Made by a program: the position numbers and the translations under genes
Source of the DNA: Xylocopa sonorina
Lineage: Eukaryota > Arthropoda > Insecta > Hymenoptera > Apidae
Assembly (NCBI RefSeq): GCF_050948175.1
Contig: NC_135204.1
Location: 921,473-985,472 of the forward strand
Reading direction: 5' to 3'
Length of the DNA stretch: 64,000 nucleotides
The notes under the pieces: generated by a model
The model's input: the letters and a program-made list of their open reading frames with translations, nothing else
What the model was told of the DNA's origin: nothing
Databases searched by the model: none
In this document: piece after piece, positions 41,725-53,232 of the stretch
Position numbering within the stretch: position 1 is the first letter of the stretch
Layout of the letters: each line of letters opens with the position of its first letter

Positions 41725-44700
41725 CAGACAACCAGCGATTGTAGCGCCAATGGCACCGGGTGAAACTCTAAGCACTGTGCTAGCACGGTACTGCCTCTCA
41801 GTTCTCGTAACAGCACAGGGCTAGCACTGGAGCGACACTGCGTGTCACGGCACTATCAAAGCACGGCGATATAGCACAAGGGCGACACAGCGTGCCAATG
41901 ACACTATCAGCTTACCATAGTGACACGCGTGCCAGTGGCGTCGGCTAATATATACCAATGAAGAAGCTGTTTGCATAAAAATTATAAACGAATATTAAAA
42001 ATGACTAAACTAAGCAATTTATTTATTTCGATTCGAAAATAGATACACTGACACGAAAGAAAGATAGAAAAACTTCTTTTTATTATTTTCTATAAACTAT
42101 AACTTAATACAGCGATTTTTTCAGAAAAGTCGTTAATTACTTTATCGTAAAAATACATATACTTATTTTATAAATATTTTCTTCAACTCATCGTTAAAAA
42201 TTCATGTAACAAAGGTATATTTTATATTTAATAATCCTTACAAACGATAAAACCATTTACCACAAGAATATATGTACCAAAGGAAAACAAATAATTACGT
42301 TCAATATTTTCACCTGAAAATTGTGATACGCTAGTAAAGTAAACGTAACTTAATTGGTTCAACATTTTATAGGTAAATGTATCATTTATTACATTTCCTT
42401 AAACAATATGCTGCCATCGTATTTAATACTCTCTATTGGCATGAATTTTCCTGACGAATTGAAAAAATATATATGGCTCTTTCAGTAACTATAAATGTTG
42501 GCAAAGAACTACCAAAACGTCTGTCAGTACTCGTATGCGGTGTGACGGTTTTCCCGTTACAATCCGCAAGAAAAGGGTATATAGAACCAATAATAAAGGG
42601 GGTGTACAGAAAGGACCCTATTCAAAAACCATATGTTTTCGCCCCCAATCGATTTTGTTTAAACTTTGCATATTTGTAGATCTATATGTGTCTCATCAAT
42701 TGCCAGAGTCTCTATCTGTCGGGTCTTTTAATAAGGGAGGGGGAGGGGGTCAAAGTACGCATTTGGCGAAAGCTTTCGGAGGCTATAACTTTTGATTAAA
42801 AAAAGATATCGACTTGAGTTTGGCGTCAAAAAATCACAAAAAAATTAAGCTTTCGAATGCTATATAATTTTTTCTTTTTTCGGAATTTTTAAGTCACATT
42901 TTATGCTTTTTTCTAGTTTTCGGGTTAGTGAAAAATTGCGAAAAATTGCTATTCCCAAAATAGGTATCCCTAGATTTTAACAAAAAACTCAGTATAGGAA
43001 GCTCATTTTATGCTCTTTAAGTGGTATAAATCTTACCCTGGGGAAACTTTTTGTTTAAAAGTTATAACATAATATTCGTGTCGATGCGCAAGCTGTGGAC
43101 GCGAAATTCGAGCAAAACAGATGCTTTTCTTAACATATTGTGACTTATTATTAAAATTATTATCATCGGAGATTGAGATTATTATTGTACTAGGAAGAAT
43201 TTGTTTTTAAAAATACTTTTTAATTTAATGTTACTTACATTATTCCTCTTTTTCTAGATGTCCTTTTTCTTTTGTATGTTATTCATCTTCATCTTCTGTA
43301 TCTTCCGATGTTGGTCTTATATGAAGAAAATGTATGTTTAAAAAATTAGCTGGTGCTGATAGATCACTGTATCGTCCAAATCCCAGGTACCATAAGTATT
43401 ATATAAAAGTATTTTTAAAAACAAATTCTTCCTAGTACAATAATAATCTCCGATGATAATAATTTTAATAATAAGTCACAATATGTTAAGAAAAGCATCT
43501 GTTTTGCTCGAATTTCGCGTCCACAGCTTGCGCATCGACACGAATATTATGTTATAACTTTTAAACAAAAAGTTTCCCCAGGGTAAGATTTATACCACTT
43601 AAAGAGCATAAAATGAGCTTCCTATACTGAGTTTTTTGTTAAAATCTAGGGATACCTATTTTGGGAATAGCAATTTTTCGCAATTTTTCACTAACCCGAA
43701 AACTAGAAAAAAGCATAAAATGTGACTTAAAAATTCCGAAAAAAGAAAAAATTATATAGCATTCGAAAGCTTAATTTTTTTGTGATTTTTTGACGCCAAA
43801 CTCAAGTCGATATCTTTTTTTAATCAAAAGTTATAGCCTCCGAAAGCTTTCGCCAAATGCGTACTTTGACCCCCTCCCCCTCCCTTATTAAAAGACCCGA
43901 CAGATAGAGACTCTGGCAATTGATGAGACACATATAGATCTACAAATATGCAAAGTTTAAACAAAATCGATTGGGGGCGAAAACATATGGTTTTTGAATA
44001 GGGTCCTTTCTGTACACCCCCTTTATTATTGGTTCTATATACCCTTTTCTTGCGGATTGTAACGGGAAAACCGTCACACCGCATACGAGTACTGACAGAC
44101 GTTTTGGTAGTTCTTTGCCAACATTTATAGTTACTGAAAGAGCCATATATATTTTTTCAATTCGTCAGGAAAATTCATGCCAATAGAGAGTATTAAATAC
44201 GATGGCAGCATATTGTTTAAGGAAATGTAATAAATGATACATTTACCTATAAAATGTTGAACCAATTAAGTTACGTTTACTTTACTAGCGTATCACAATT
44301 TTCAGGTGAAAATATTGAACGTAATTATTTGTTTTCCTTTGGTACATATATTCTTGTGGTAAATGGTTTTATCGTTTGTAAGGATTATTAAATATAAAAT
44401 ATACCTTTGTTACATGAATTTTTAACGATGAGTTGAAGAAAATATTTATAAAATAAGTATATGTATTTTTACGATAAAGTAATTAACGACTTTTCTGAAA
44501 AAATCGCTGTATTAAGTTATAGTTTATAGAAAATAATAAAAAGAAGTTTTTCTATCTTTCTTTCGTGTCAGTGTATCTATTTTCGAATCGAAATAAATAA
44601 ATTGCTTAGTTTAGTCATTTTTAATATTCGTTTATAATTTTTATGCAAACAGCTTCTTCATTGGTATATATTAGCCGACGCCACTGGCACGCGTGTCACT

Positions 44701-44824
44701 ATGGTGAGCTGATAGTGTCATTGGTACTGCCATGTCGCCCCTGTGCTATATCGTGGTGTTTTGGATAGTGCCGTGACACGCGTGTCGCCTCAGTGCTTAG
44801 CCCTGTACCGTTACGAAAACTGAG
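41725..44824. mobile_element. Giant foldback palindrome (3.1 kb)
   Basis: The left arm 41,807-43,220 and right arm 43,405-44,824 are reverse complements. The inner about 1 kb appears identical, and the outer 200 bp carries several differences. The loop is 184 bp. The left end begins CCCAGACAACCAGCGATTG, the same terminus as the element ending at 9,545. The right arm lacks the last about 80 bp. No transposase is encoded. The two identical open frames at 42,535-42,795 and 43,824-44,084 are mirror images of one sequence. A single-arm copy with loop sequence lies at 50,815-51,530. Confidence 0.92.
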
Positions 44825-46384
44825 TGATGTGAAAACTGGATGATTAAGTAAAATTCTGATTAAACCTTATCAGTGGAGAACATTGAATTCCGAGGAATCT
44901 GATTTACTGGAGACGATGTAAAATTTCATGCAAAAGGACAAAATAGAAGGGACGCACGCGTGGGTATGTCGTCAAGAATTGAGTCGTCCTTTCACAGAAA
45001 CATACCACGTAAAGGAAAAAATCTGAGGACAGCGTCCCATTTGTCGTTACGTAACCAGTAAATTCTGCCGTGTTCTTTGTCAATTGCTCAACTTGGGTAA
45101 AAACAAATCGAGGTGGAGTATTTCGCGCACGTGTATTATTGCCACCTGAATACATTTAAATAACTCGGCATATCCTGCTGCTTAATCATCGCGTACGGGG
45201 AATCTAAAGATTAGTTTACATTCAACGTTAAGCAATTGATTAATTGCGTATCGTTTTGAAACTCATTCGTGCACGCTTAGTTTTCGCTTCAATTTATTCG
45301 AATATTTTATGCTTTTTATCCTGCTGACCGTAAATATGGAATTTACTCTAATAATTTCGATAATATGTTCCAAAGAATGAGAAGAAAAAACGTTATATTA
45401 AAAAATTAACTCGTTACGTACCGTGAGAAACATCCTGGCGGCAATTTCTTCAGAATTGCATGGACCGAAGGTTAAGAACAATTCGACCCCATGAATTTTG
45501 AAACATAAACTTAAATATTGGACGTGAATTAGTCGGGAAAGTGTTACTGCAAGATCCTACAATGCATACATACTTCAAGCTATCTAGTAGATATAGTCAG
45601 AAATAACAGATTTTTAATAATAGAAATCCTTTGACGTATTACATGTCCCACTCAAGCATCATCGATAACAGCTGATATTATAATTAATATAACTGTACGC
45701 TGCACCATGGAATTATTGTCGAATTTAAATGCATTGTTTAATTTAATTGCAGATAGCGATTATAATTACTGGTGAACTTGGGTTAAAGTTCATGTATCGC
45801 ATAAGTCTTTTGAGCGTAAAATACAGGCGAATATCTCTACGTACGTTTGTATAGTATCGCGAACAGAGAATGTAAATTAATATTTTCATGATGCAAATAC
45901 TTTATGTGAAGATGTATAATTATCTTATTTTTCTAGCATTTTATTCGACATTTAAATTAAAAAAAAAAACTCCAGAGTAAACGAAATGTGTTGGTTTTCG
46001 TTGGAAACCAAATACAAAAATTTATCTCTTGTCCTCGATTCAGATTCTTCATTTCATCATTTCTTTTCAAATATATATTTCTAATGTTTGTTTATATAAA
46101 AGGCGATAGAGCTTCGCGCACAAACATGATTAGTAACCAATGTTTTAGGTCATCGGCTCTAAATGTTTTACCTTTAGTTCAGTTCTCCAGAGAGAGTGCA
46201 AGGCAAAGGTCCATTTCCAATAAGATGGAAATAAATGATGATAAACGTGATCGAACAACCGTTTATTCGTGCTATACTTACAAAGTAAACAATTCACAAT
46301 GCAGATGTTAATGTGTGCGATAATAGACGTCGTGTCGTAACCTCCGAAATATTTGCTTCCTGTAACTGAAATATAATGGATACA
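44825..46384. other. Unassigned region
   Basis: It contains no recognised repeat or gene. Short open frames (44,904-45,155 minus; 45,988-46,311 plus) show no known motif. A run of A lies at 45,960-45,969. Confidence 0.4.
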
Positions 46385-46492
46385 TGAGAGATAGGTTGAT
46401 CGGGAATCGTGGCTGGTGTTTTGCGTGACAATTGTCCGAAATCGAGTCAGTCTTTGTTTGTCCATCTACCTCGAAACAAACAATCCTAGAAT
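46385..46492 (+). repeat. 5' terminal repeat of gypsy family 2
   Basis: About 108 bp shared with the 3' end of the element, with indels (the 3' copy has an extra CATGCCGTAG). If complete it is a very short LTR. It may be only the part that survives. Sequence TTGGGGATCCG follows directly and could hold the primer site. Confidence 0.6.
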
Positions 46493-46752
46493 TGGGGATC
46501 CGTCCGGAATCGAGAGATTCAGACGGATCACGAAATTTGTACGGCGGTTGGGAAAAACTGATGTAACGTTGTACGGTGGTCGTGCGGTTTGCGAATGAAG
46601 CATACAGGTTTTACGGTTGTGCGACGCAGTGGAAAGTTGACCACGTGTCGATGAGTTGTGCCTAAGTGCGGATCTCGTGAAAGAACAGTCGAACAATTTA
46701 CAAAGAAAAACCATAGAAATAGGAAAGAGTACAGATACGTAATGGGACAAAT

Positions 46753-47900
46753 GTCGAAGATGGGTTCAACAAGAATAAGAATCAGATCGAAAAGTTGGAC
46801 GAAGAAACGACATGCCAAATGAAAGTAGCTCAATTAAAAAAAAGAATTGAAAACCCTTGGTTTGTCATGGAGAAGAAACGGGAACTGCGTGCGCGATTGT
46901 TAGCGACCGTGCAAAACGATGCGCAAGAAGAAACCGACGACGGAGAAGAGACCACGGAGGATGACGAGGAAAGTAGTGAAGAAGAGGAATAAGAAGAAGG
47001 AGATAGAGGACGGAGGAACAAGAAGAGGAGAGCCTTGACATTTCACAGGAGACGATAAACGACCGGTTAAAAAATAGATATCGGACTTTGAAGATACAAG
47101 CGAATTATTAGGCTGGGATAGTGTACAGAGTTTCATATATGGCCAAAAAATTTTGCAAGGTTCAGCAAAGAAATTTGTGACGTTTGAAAAAGGAATCACG
47201 TCGTAGAAAAAAACGTTGTTTAAAAGTAGGAAGAAACGTTGTTTAATCCGCGAGTTTCACGTTGTACACACCCAACTATATCGGCGAAAAAAATTATCAA
47301 GTGAGACCAGTCGGCAATACATTTTTGAAATACAGGAAATAGCCGAGCAAGGAGAGATCGATGAAGATGCTCTTATACAGCATATAATAGACGATAGATA
47401 GATAGCAACGAATCTAATATAGCAATCCTGTATAGTGTACGAAGTTTACGTACGTTAAAGAAAAATCTGGAGGTATATGACCGATTAAGAGAAAAAACCG
47501 ATCGGAAAAAGGGAATGACAAAGAAAGAAGAGCCGAAGAAAGACGAAAGAAGATCGACAAATAAGGCGGTATCGAAGGGCAACGCAAAGTCACACTGTTA
47601 CGCGTAAGGATCGACGGAACATGCAGTTAAAGAATATCCAAATAAAGATAGAGGTCCGAAGTGTTTCAGCTGCAATGAATTTGGACACATCTCAAAGACA
47701 TGCCCGAAAAGGGGTGAAGAAGAGCAACGAAAGTCAGTGAATTGTGTTCGAAGTGCCGGCGATAAACTCGCGGACGTAACAATCAATGGCATTGCATATG
47801 CTACGCGGTTATAGACACGGGCAGTGACATTTTGATAGTATTGGACGATGTAAGAAAAGAACTAGGGAAACTGATACAAATTAATTACGTGGAAGTGAGT
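46753..47900 (+). pseudogene. gypsy family 2 gag, knuckle and protease remnants
   Basis: An acidic tail (DDGEETTEDDEESSEEEE, ending 46,992) and basic stretches precede a CCHC knuckle CFSCNEFGHISKTC (about 47,660-47,702). The protease motif AVIDTGSDILIVL appears near 47,808-47,846, after a frameshift. A degenerate first knuckle (HCYA, stop) lies just upstream. Many stops. Confidence 0.7.
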
Positions 47901-48439
47901 GAATTACACGTGTCCCAAAAATACCGGGTTCCAAACTTGGATGTCCAGGAAGTGCCATCCCCACCTCCTCGTAGTGGAACCTGGGCGTCGAGCTTGCTCG
48001 GCAGCTAACGGAGCTCTGGCCAAATCGAATTACACTGGGACTCGGAGGTTTGGTGCATCTATTAATTTGCCCAAGCTAGTCCGAGACAAATTCGTAGAGC
48101 GAAATGGAATAAGACTGAGATTGGGCAGTCTGGATCATTAGTAAATTTGACCAAGCTGGTCCATTCGAATTCAAAAAAGGTCAGAGTGAGCGTGCACGCG
48201 TGCATGTAGTGAGTTCGCCTCCCCGAGGTTCCCTGTGGATGGGTTCCCTCCGTCGGTTGGGACTCGTCCCTCCTCGTGGAGTAACTGAAGGACTCACACA
48301 CGGGAAAGGCGCCGCAGTACATCTAGATTTCTCCATCGCCCGTTTCAGTGCCATGGATGAACTAGTTGGTAGAGGGCAATTTACTGTGCATACATCCGTA
48401 TGGGTGAGGTGGCATATCGAACACCGTCCTGGTGAGAGA

Positions 48440-48870
48440 TTAACAATTGGTGTCCCAAAAATACCGCGAAAGATTAAATACGTTAGTTGCGAGTTATCAA
48501 CCAGAAATACGGCTACGCCGGTAGAGACAACGATTGTTTTGCACAGCGAGGAGCCGATCAGTCACCGTCCGAGGCGGCTCGCTCCAAGGGAGAAGGCAGT
48601 GTTGGACAAACAAATACGTGAGTGGTTGGAGAATGGCGTAATATATCCCAGCATCAGCGAATTTTCGAGTCCAGTGGTGATTGTGCCGAAAAAGAATGAG
48701 GAATATCGGGTGTATAGATTATAGGAAAATAAACAGACAAATGGTGCGTGATAGATTTCCCAAGCCTCTCATAGAAGACAGCATAGACTCCTTAGCAGAA
48801 GCGCGAGTGTTCTCGGTAATAGATTTAAAGAACGGGTTTTCTACATGTACCGGTAGAGAAAAATAGTCGA
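48440..48870 (+). pseudogene. gypsy family 2 reverse transcriptase N-terminus
   Basis: Reads PRRLAPREKAVLDKQIREWL, GVIYPSISEFSSPVVIVPKK, YRVYRL then, in another frame, DYRKINRQMVRDRFPKPLIE and FSVIDLKNGFSTC. After that the sequence jumps to the end of RNase H, so the catalytic YxDD part is deleted. Confidence 0.85.
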
Positions 48871-48879
48871 AAATACACG

Positions 48880-50575
48880 AAGAATTCGAGTACGAAGTTG
48901 AGCATCAGTCGGGATCGCAATTACGTCATGTCAATGCGTTAAGCCGGTACCCCGTTCGCGCAATCGAAGACAGATTAATCAGTACGTTGCGTGCGAGGCA
49001 GGAAGAAGACGATCGAATTCGAGGAATAAAGCAGGTACTAAGAAGCGAACCCTATGAAGACTACGTCGTGGAAAAGAATCTCGTAATGAAACAAGTTGGA
49101 AATAAGAAAATGGTGGTCCTTCCGTCTTCCATGTATAACGAGGTCATCAGGAGGGAGCACGAGTACGGGTACTTCGGAGCGATAAAGATGGCCGAAAAAA
49201 TTACCCAAGAATTTTATATACCGAAGTTGACGCAGAAACTGGAGAGGTATGTGAAATGTTGCATAACCTGTATATTAGCAGAAAAAAGAAGGGGAAGGTA
49301 GAGAGAGAATTGAAACCAATGCTTAATGGAGATGTACTATTGTCAACGTACTACATGGATCATATGGGATCAATGACGACTACAGGTAAATCGTGTAAGT
49401 ACCTTTTCGTAGTCGTGGATGTATTCTTCAAATTTATATGAATATATCCCATTAAGATTGTAAGAATGATAGAAGTGTTGGACAAGTTGAGTTTACAGCA
49501 GAACTCGTTCTTAGCAGGAAACCTAACTCGGATAATTTTAGATAGAGGAACTGCATTCACGTCGAACGAATTCCGTGAATATTGCACCGGAGAAAATATC
49601 GAGCACATACTTATCACCGCAGGAGTGCCACGGGGAAACGCACAGGTCGAGAAAATAAACAGAATAATAATCTCGGTATTGACTAAGTTGTCATTAGATT
49701 GTGGCGACCACCGTAGTCGCCTTTGCACCCCGTGGCGCAGGGCGGAAGAGCACACTTAACCCTCGAAGCGAAGAGACTGGAGACATTAAACATATGTTTG
49801 ACTCCAAACTTTCTCTTCGTCTTCGAGGGTTGAGGATGATTTCTGCGAACGTGCCCCCTCCTTTTCGGCATCGAAATGAGGGGGTGACAAGCAGATAAAA
49901 TGTGAGGGAAAGGAGCCCTCAAGATCAGTGTGTTTAGAGTGAGCTTGAAGCTACGTACCTAGCGTCTCTAACGTTGACTTTTAATCTATCTTTGTTGAAA
50001 TAAATTATTTTGTTATATACTTCTGAGTGTCATTCAACCACAACCACGGGTTTCCCAAAAGATAATCCGGGCAGATGGTATCGGTATGTAGATAAGGTGC
50101 AGCGCAGTATCAACAGCACCAACCAACGTAGCCTAGGGATGTCCCCGTTTGAAGTGATATTTAGAGTAAAAATGAAATAGCAGAAGAATTTTAAAATTAC
50201 TGAGCTCATTAAACAGGAGGCAACAGAGTTATATAATGAAATTGAGACAAGTTACGGGAAATAGCAAAGGAAAATATAATCAAAATATCAGATGAGAACC
50301 GAGGAAGTCACAGCAAAAACAGCAAGACGGCAATAACGTACAGAGAGTGCGATTTAGTTGCCATTAAAAGAACACAGTTTGTGCCTGGTCTCAAAATAAA
50401 GGCGAAATTCTTGGGGCTCTATAAAATAACGAAAACGAAGCGAAACGACACGTATGAAGTTGTTTGCATGGGAGACGGAGAAGGACCTCGTCTCATGTCT
50501 ACGTCAGCAGACTTCATGAAGCGATATGGAAGGACCTCTTTGGGGGACAAAGAGAATGGAGCAGGAATGACCGAA
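48880..50575 (+). pseudogene. gypsy family 2 RNase H end and integrase
   Basis: EHQSGSQLRHVNALSRYPV is the RNase H terminus. Then come the integrase zinc region (HEYGYFGAIKMAEKITQEFY, CCITCILAEKR), core (ILDRGTAFTSNEFREYC, GVPRGNAQVEKINR) and, after an insertion at 49,700-50,059, NPGRWYRYVDKVQRSIN and a C-terminus (STSADFMKRYG). The second Asp and the Glu of the D,D35E triad are visible. Stops and frameshifts inactivate it. Confidence 0.85.
49700..50059 (+). mobile_element. Solo-LTR-like insertion with AGAT target duplication
   Basis: A 360-bp insert interrupts the integrase frame between LTKLSLD and NPGRWYRY. AGAT flanks it at 49,696-49,699 and 50,060-50,063. It starts TGTGGCGACC and carries AATAAA (about 50,000) and an inverted pair CCCTCGAAGCGAAGAGA / TCTTCGTCTTCGAGGG. 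The right edge as set by the target duplication ends CCCAAA rather than CA, so the LTR end may be at CAACCACA, 14 bp earlier. Confidence 0.65.
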
Positions 50576-50693
50576 TGAGAGATAGCTTGATCGGGAATCA
50601 TGGCATGCCGTAGCTGGCGTTTTGCGCGTCAGTTGTTGGAAATTGAGTCAGTCTTCGGTTGTCCGTCTACCTCGGGACAAGCAATCGTAGATA
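50576..50693 (+). repeat. 3' terminal repeat of gypsy family 2
   Basis: Matches 46,385-46,492. The next stretch (50,694-50,814) shows nothing recognised. Confidence 0.6.
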
Positions 50694-50814
50694 CATTTCC
50701 CATGTTTAATTTTGATATAACGTTTGAAACAACCTCTGTTGCCGCATTCCTCGTTCAATTCAACCACCAAGCGCGTTTAATGCTTCGCGTTACCAAATTG
50801 TTAACACGTTTGGA

Positions 50815-51530
50815 AAAAGAACCCTATTCAAAAATATGTTTTCGCCCCCAACCGATTTTATTTAAACTTTGCATATTTGTAGATCTATATGTGTATCATC
50901 AATTTCCAGCGTCTCTATCTGTCGAGCCTTTTAATAAGGGAGGGGGAGGGAGTCGAAGTACGCATTTAGCGAAATCTTTCGGAGGCTATAAATTTGACTG
51001 AAAAAAGATATCGACTTGAATTTTATGTAAAAAAATCACAAAAAATAAGCTTTCGAATAATATACAATTTTTTCTTTTTTCAGAATTTTTAAGTCATTTT
51101 TTATGCATATTTCTAGTTTCTGGATTAGTGAAAAATTGCGAAAAATTGCTATACCCAAAAAAAGTATCGCCAGATTTTAACAAAAAACTCAGTATAGGAA
51201 GCTCATTTTATGCTCTTTAAATGGTATAAATCGTACGCTGGGGAAACTTTTTGTTTAAAAGTTATAACATAATATTCGTGTCGATGCACAAGCTGTGGAC
51301 CCAAAATTCGAGCAAAACAAATGCTTTTCTTAACATATTATGACTTATTACTAAAATTATTATCATCAGAGACTGGAATTACTATTTTACTAGGAAGAAT
51401 TTGTTTTTGAAAATACTTTTTAATGATCTGTATATTCCGAAATCCCTATATTTTACTTTAATGTTACTTAGACTATTCTTCTTTTTCTGTATGTTATTCC
51501 TGATTCCCTATTTCTTTCAATGTTTTAAAT
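50815..51530 (+). mobile_element. Single-arm copy of the palindrome family
   Basis: Matches the inner part of the left arm (about 42,605-43,220) and continues into the loop sequence (ACTTTAATGTTACTTAGACT, TTCTTTTTCTGTATGTTATT), with about 10 percent differences and a 30-bp extra piece. It is not mirrored. This shows that arm plus loop existed as a plain unit before or apart from the palindrome. Confidence 0.8.
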
Positions 51531-51615
51531 ATGTCGTATGAGCAGTTGTCATTGACATTTTAACTATTATAAATAGTTTTGACAGTTGTTATTGTCTGAC
51601 AGTTAATCACGTCTT

Positions 51616-52020
51616 TCATGCGACGCTTATCTTTTTACACGAGACTAAATTAAAAAGCAAATTTCGGCAATTTCTCGCCATATAAATAATATTAACGAAA
51701 ATGGTGGTGCAATAATCACCATATGGGTTGGTACTTATATTTATTTGCATAAAAGTACCATTTCCAAAGAGTGACGTATAGTGGTAAAAAAAAAATTTTT
51801 GTAAACCGATGCTGGTAGTGACCATGAATGGTTATATATCAGCAGGTTTGAAAATGTTTTTAAACCAATCGGTATTCATAATAAACCTAAAGATATCTGC
51901 ATCAGATACTGTTGCTGCCCACAATTTATTTGGACCAAAAACATCAAATATATAATTATAATACTTCTTAGTCTCGTTAGACATCGAGTACAGAATATCT
52001 GAAGAGAAAGCTACCAATCA
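51616..52020 (-). pseudogene. Possible cytochrome P450 (CYP4-like) fragment
   Basis: On the minus strand, FGPNKLWAATVSDADIFRFI and WFKNIFKP (51,832-52,017), followed after a stop and frame change by LYTSLFGNGTFM, resemble the B-C region of CYP4 P450s (GPKL..VSDP..IE, then KFL.PWLGNGLL). The heme-binding region is absent. The likeness is weak and by eye only. Confidence 0.3.
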
Positions 52021-52633
52021 GTCACCATAAGTACGAGCATGTAAAAAATATATGAATATAATTAGTACTACCAGCATGCGTTATTTCGAGTAGAGCTGTG
52101 TAAGTGTAAGAAGAAGGAGGAGAAGAAGTCAAAGAAAAGGGAAGAACGAAACGGAAATTGCTTTGTGGGATAAACAGTGTCAGGTATCGTGATCCATATT
52201 GGCGATGCTCGCAAACGCTGTATCTCTCGCTAAATTCATAAAGAGAGGATAGTTGATAATGAAGTGGACTGTATATACGTATTTTTCATATTGTTCGTTT
52301 TCCCCACTATAGTTGCGAACTTGAAATTTGTGAATATTGTATATCTGCTAGAAGCTTGTTATAATGTGTGTTAATCCAATGGATGTGTACCATATGCTTT
52401 TGGTACTTGTTGAATCCTGGTCTTCTGTATGTTTTCCATCAAACACGAAATGTCGGCTGAGTGTGTCTTACTTTGCTAGGACAAGTGGATTTGTCTATTA
52501 CAATATTACGATAGTCTGGTGAGGATTAATGGCCATCACAACTGATTGCGCGCCAAACTCTGGAAAAATGGAAAATTGACCGCCCTCTCACTGCCGGTCA
52601 TTCGCGGGTACCAAGTGTATCTTCGGATAACTG
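52021..52633. other. Unassigned region before rDNA
   Basis: No gene or repeat recognised. It ends in a run of 17 G at 52,634-52,650, which starts the next element. Confidence 0.35.
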
Positions 52634-53232
52634 GGGGGGGGGGGGGGGGGTTGCACCGTAAACTACTATACGCGTTTGTAGGTGTCAGACAGCTCGTTGG
52701 CGTCTAGTATCCGAGAATAGCGATAGTCAAGGTGATAAGGTCACAGGGCAGTGATGCGCAAAGTCTAGCCTCTCCTACCTTAGCCTCGCATCAAACCTTC
52801 ACGTAGTTTCCCCGGAATGTGCCTACGGGTATTCAAATTAATGCGGGTCGAGGAGACTCTTGCGTGAGTCCATCCCATCGCGGACAGCAATATCCTTTTA
52901 TCGAATATAGATGGGACAAGTTATTGAATCTCGATATTGACTTAACACTAATCCATTCAATTCGTAAAACAAAATTTCTTACAGCCGACAAAGAGTTAAG
53001 ATTAAAAAGGTCTTCTTCTACTGCTAAGGTGTTGATGGCGAACACACTCAGTGCATGGGTGGATGTTGCAAGAGATGGCTTATATGAAATGATGAAAATA
53101 TGGTGCATGTCCTGGCTTCTACCAAAAGCTTTAGCTAGCTGGAAGGTAGGTCCAGGTTGAGGAATACGCGTATGTCTTATAAGTGTGGTAACATAATCGA
53201 GCTCCCTCCCGGAGCCGAGTTCAAAGTTTATC
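52634..53232 (+). mobile_element. Short R1-type element at the 28S R1 site
   Basis: About 600 bp starting with a G run and TTGCACCGTAAACTACTATA and ending GAGTTCAAAGTTTATC. It directly precedes TGTCGCTATCTACT, the R1 target of 28S (usually TGTCCCTATCTACT), so its 3' junction is that of an R1 insertion. A homologous element with the same start and a similar 3' end lies at 61,757-62,401. Both keep the hairpins CTAC.ATACGCGTT.GTAG and GATGCG...CGCATC. No R1 protein is present. Shared start points suggest a defined short non-autonomous element rather than random 5' truncation. Confidence 0.75.

Larger units (their letters stand above)
46385..50693 (+). mobile_element. Ty3/gypsy retrotransposon, second family (dead)
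   Basis: A gypsy relic different from the copies at 12 and 25 kb. Short terminal repeats match at 46,385-46,492 and 50,576-50,693 (TGAGAGATAG, CTTGATCGGGAATCATGG, CAATCCTAGA / CAATCGTAGA). Inside are gag, one clear zinc knuckle, protease, the RT start, the RNase H end and integrase. Most of RT is deleted. Another element has inserted in integrase. Confidence 0.8.

Noticed and set aside
42535..44084. Two identical 86-residue and two identical 68-residue open frames as a duplicated gene pair
   Set aside because: They are mirror images within the palindrome arms. The sequence is poor in protein-like features, and the single-arm copy at 50,815 does not keep the frame.
41725..44824. Palindrome as a viral hairpin genome (parvovirus-like)
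   Set aside because: No replication or capsid protein is encoded. The ends and relatives fit a DNA transposon family.
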